From Bacteroidota bacterium (GTDB lineage Bacteria > Bacteroidota > Bacteroidia > B-17B0 > Aurantibacillaceae): a stretch of DNA of 7,661 nt. The notes beneath the pieces were generated by a model. It worked only from the letters and a program-made list of their open reading frames with translations. It had not been told where the DNA came from and ran no database searches. The translations under genes and the position numbers were made by a program. The stretch spans positions 1 through 7,661 of the forward strand of contig SYEI01000011.1 in assembly GCA_005800865.1 (NCBI GenBank), read 5' to 3'. Shown one piece after another: positions 6,308 through 7,661 of the stretch; position 1 is the stretch's first letter; the number at the start of each line of letters is the position of its first letter.

Positions 6308-6409
6308 GGAACACAGATGACGCTGATTAAGCAGATTTTTTTATTTAAAAAAACAATCCGCAAAAATGCTATCCGTGTGCATCCGTCAAATCTGTTCTAT
6401 CCGTGTTCC
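6308..6409. repeat. 102-base imperfect palindrome, probable dispersed intergenic repeat
   Basis: The ends are inverted copies: GGAACACAGAT (6308-6318) and ATCCGTGTTCC (6399-6409) match at 10 of 11 positions. Inside, GACG (6319-6322) can pair with CGTC (6384-6387), and GCAGATT (6331-6337) with AATCCGC (6355-6361). Seven T (6336-6342) face seven A (6347-6353) across a four-base centre. The interior also repeats the words ATCCG and ATCTG several times. 'AACACAGAT...GCTGATT...ATCCGTGT' wording is typical of small dispersed palindromes that I recall from many bacterial genomes, including Bacteroidota. It encodes no transposase and I see no target duplication. It lies between the Lon-domain gene and the terminator at 6426-6460. 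Confidence 0.65.
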
Positions 6410-6425
6410 TATTATTACATACAAT

Positions 6426-6460
6426 AAAAAAAGCCTCTCTCGTTTCCGAAAGAGGCTTTT
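6426..6460 (-). terminator. Rho-independent terminator after rplY, probably bidirectional
   Basis: AAAAGCCTCT (6429-6438) and AGAGGCTTTT (6451-6460) form a ten-pair stem with a 12-base loop. On the minus strand it is followed by seven T (6432-6426), ending rplY transcripts 21 bases after the stop codon. On the plus strand the stem ends in four T and is followed by AGTTTT, so it may also stop the Lon-domain transcript coming from the left. Confidence 0.87.
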
Positions 6461-6480
6461 AGTTTTAAGCTAATCTTAAA

Positions 6481-7062
6481 TTATTTTTTAGCTGGAGCAG
6501 AATTTTCAGTAGCAGCAACTGCACGAGTTGTAGTTACAGAAACAACTGATACGTTTTTAGCATTTAATAAAGTAGCGCCTTCTACTACGATATCACCTAC
6601 TGCAATTGAATCACCGATATCTAATTTTGTAATGTCGATAGCGATAGTATCAGGTAATGTAGCAGCAATTCCACGTACTTTTAATTTACGCATTTTCAAT
6701 ACTAATTTACCACCTTTTTTAACACCATCAGATTGACCTGTAATAACGATTGGAATATTTGCTGTTACTGGTTTTCCTTCTTGAATTTCTAAAAAATCAG
6801 CGTGAATTAAATTATCAGTGATTTTGTGATATTGTGCTTCTTGTAATACAGTTTTGTAAACTTTACCACCTAAGTCGATTTCAACGATGTGTGCATTTGG
6901 AGTGAAGATCACTGGTTTGAAAGCACGAATATCTGCTTCAAAGTGAATTTGCTCTTTTCCACCATAAATTACACATGGCACATTTCCTTTTTCTCTAACC
7001 GCCTTAGCGTTTACCTTTCCTACGTTCGCACGTAACGAACCGCTCAATTGTACTGATTTCAT
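6481..7062 (-). CDS. rplY: 50S ribosomal protein L25 (long, CTC/TL5 type)
   Basis: bL25 binds 5S rRNA in the central protuberance of the large subunit. The 193-residue product is the two-domain form (general stress protein CTC of Bacillus, TL5 of Thermus), about twice the length of E. coli L25. The N-terminal 5S-binding domain spans about 1-92 and shows LRANVGK (10-16), VPCVIYGG (28-35) and the closing HADFLEI (88-93 region). The C-terminal beta domain (about 98-180) opens with TANIPIVITGQSDGVKKGG, typical of the family. A short Ala-rich low-complexity tail follows (AVAATENSAPAKK). The gene lies 84 bases downstream of prs on the same strand. The gap shows no consensus promoter, so co-transcription with prs is likely; prs-rplY pairing is common in Bacteroidota and beyond. 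A strong terminator follows it. Confidence 0.96.
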   Translation of the reverse strand: MKSVQLSGSLRANVGKVNAKAVREKGNVPCVIYGGKEQIHFEADIRAFKPVIFTPNAHIVEIDLGGKVYKTVLQEAQYHKITDNLIHADFLEIQEGKPVTANIPIVITGQSDGVKKGGKLVLKMRKLKVRGIAATLPDTIAIDITKLDIGDSIAVGDIVVEGATLLNAKNVSVVSVTTTRAVAATENSAPAKK

Positions 7063-7146
7063 TTTGTTTTGTTTTTTGTGATGTGTTTAAAATGCTCGCT
7101 TCATTTTTTGACATCTGTTATTTTTATTTATTTAATGCGAGTGTAA

Positions 7147-7661
7147 TTACATAATAAAATTGCTACTGATAGACTCATAGTTTTGTACGCTATGAATTAC
7201 TTTAGCAAATAATTCGGCTACTGATAATACTTTAATTTTCTCACTCTCTTGTCTCAATGGCACTGTATCTGTTACAATCAATTCCGTTAATTTAGAGTTT
7301 GCAATGTTTTCGTAGGCTTTTCCTGATAAAATAGCATGTGTACAAACAGCTCTTACACTTAATGCACCACGTTCCATCATCATATCAGCAGCTTTACATA
7401 AAGTACCACCTGTATCTACTAAATCATCTACTAATACAATATTTCTTCCTTCAATATCTCCAATAGCCGTCATGTGATCCACAACATTTGCTTTTGTACG
7501 CTGTTTGTAGCAAATTACGATTTCTGATTTTAAATGTTTAGCGTAAGCGTTTGCACGTTTACTGCCACCCATATCAGGCGCTGCAATAGTTAAGTTTGGT
7601 AAATTCAAACCTTGTATATATGGTAAAAATATAGAAGAAGCGTATAAATGATCTACTGGAA
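7147..7661 (-). CDS. prs: Ribose-phosphate pyrophosphokinase (PRPP synthetase), 5' end cut by the window
   Basis: Prs transfers pyrophosphate from ATP to ribose 5-phosphate, making PRPP for purine, pyrimidine, His, Trp and NAD synthesis. The frame is open from the right edge to the TAA at 7147-7149, giving 171 residues, a little over half of the usual 310-320. The apparent start at 7608 is only an internal TTG (Leu): the codons before it read PVDHLYASSIFLPYIQG and continue the family sequence. Key parts are visible: TIAAPDMGGSKRANAYAKHL, the catalytic flexible loop in KQRTKANVVDHM, and the PRPP-binding loop VLVDDLVDTGGTL with its paired Asp residues. AICTHAI-like wording (CTHAILSGKAYENI) and VLSVAELFAKVIHSVQNYESIS close the C-terminus as expected. 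rplY follows 84 bases downstream. Confidence 0.95.
   Translation of the reverse strand, partial: PVDHLYASSIFLPYIQGLNLPNLTIAAPDMGGSKRANAYAKHLKSEIVICYKQRTKANVVDHMTAIGDIEGRNIVLVDDLVDTGGTLCKAADMMMERGALSVRAVCTHAILSGKAYENIANSKLTELIVTDTVPLRQESEKIKVLSVAELFAKVIHSVQNYESISSNFIM

Noticed and set aside
7089..7107. AAAATG/CATTTT stem in the prs-rplY gap as a terminator
   Set aside because: Six weak pairs, and no T-run on the minus strand in the direction of transcription.
7606..7608. TTG as the start codon of prs
   Set aside because: The frame stays open to the window edge and the upstream residues (PVDHLYASSIF) belong to PRPP synthetase.
1..7661. CRISPR array, tRNA or rRNA gene, transposase, toxin-antitoxin or defence genes
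   Set aside because: No regularly spaced repeats, no tRNA-like cloverleaf or rRNA sequence and no such protein motifs were seen; the coding content is nearly all housekeeping.

Overview
The window looks like an AT-rich chromosome segment from a member of the Bacteroidota. Four things point that way. HemD and RnpA are adjacent. A bTHX ribosomal protein has the Bacteroidota-type Lys/Ala tail. A promoter matches the TTTG-N19-TAnnTTTG architecture of this phylum, and there is little Shine-Dalgarno sequence before the starts. I cannot place it below phylum level. All but one of the genes belong to recognisable families, nearly all housekeeping, and every gap between genes is shorter than 300 bases.

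Layout, left to right. (1) Plus strand, 1-986: the 3' part of hemD (uroporphyrinogen-III synthase), then rnpA (RNase P protein). (2) Minus strand, 3318-1038: purK, then purE, the two-step CO2-fixing branch of de novo purine synthesis, followed 26 bases later by an unrecognised exported protein that probably shares the transcript. (3) 3319-3535: a gap holding a GC-rich, highly structured element and a strong terminator. (4) Minus strand, 5454-3536: an S41 C-terminal processing protease, then a 55-codon gene for ribosomal protein bTHX with its own promoter. (5) 5455-5696: a divergent intergenic region with an inverted repeat and a probable plus-strand promoter. (6) Plus strand, 5697-6299: a stand-alone Lon N-terminal (substrate-binding) domain protein. 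(7) 6300-6480: a 102-base imperfect palindrome that looks like an interspersed repeat, and a bidirectional terminator. (8) Minus strand, 7661-6481: the 3' part of prs (PRPP synthetase), then rplY (ribosomal protein L25).

Functionally, prs makes the PRPP that feeds purine synthesis (purK/purE), while rnpA, bTHX and rplY serve tRNA maturation and the ribosome. The purine genes and prs are not in one transcription unit here.

I found no defence system, phage, transposase, CRISPR array, tRNA or rRNA. The least explained parts are the two non-coding structured elements (3386-3484 and 6308-6409) and the exported protein at 1038-1637.
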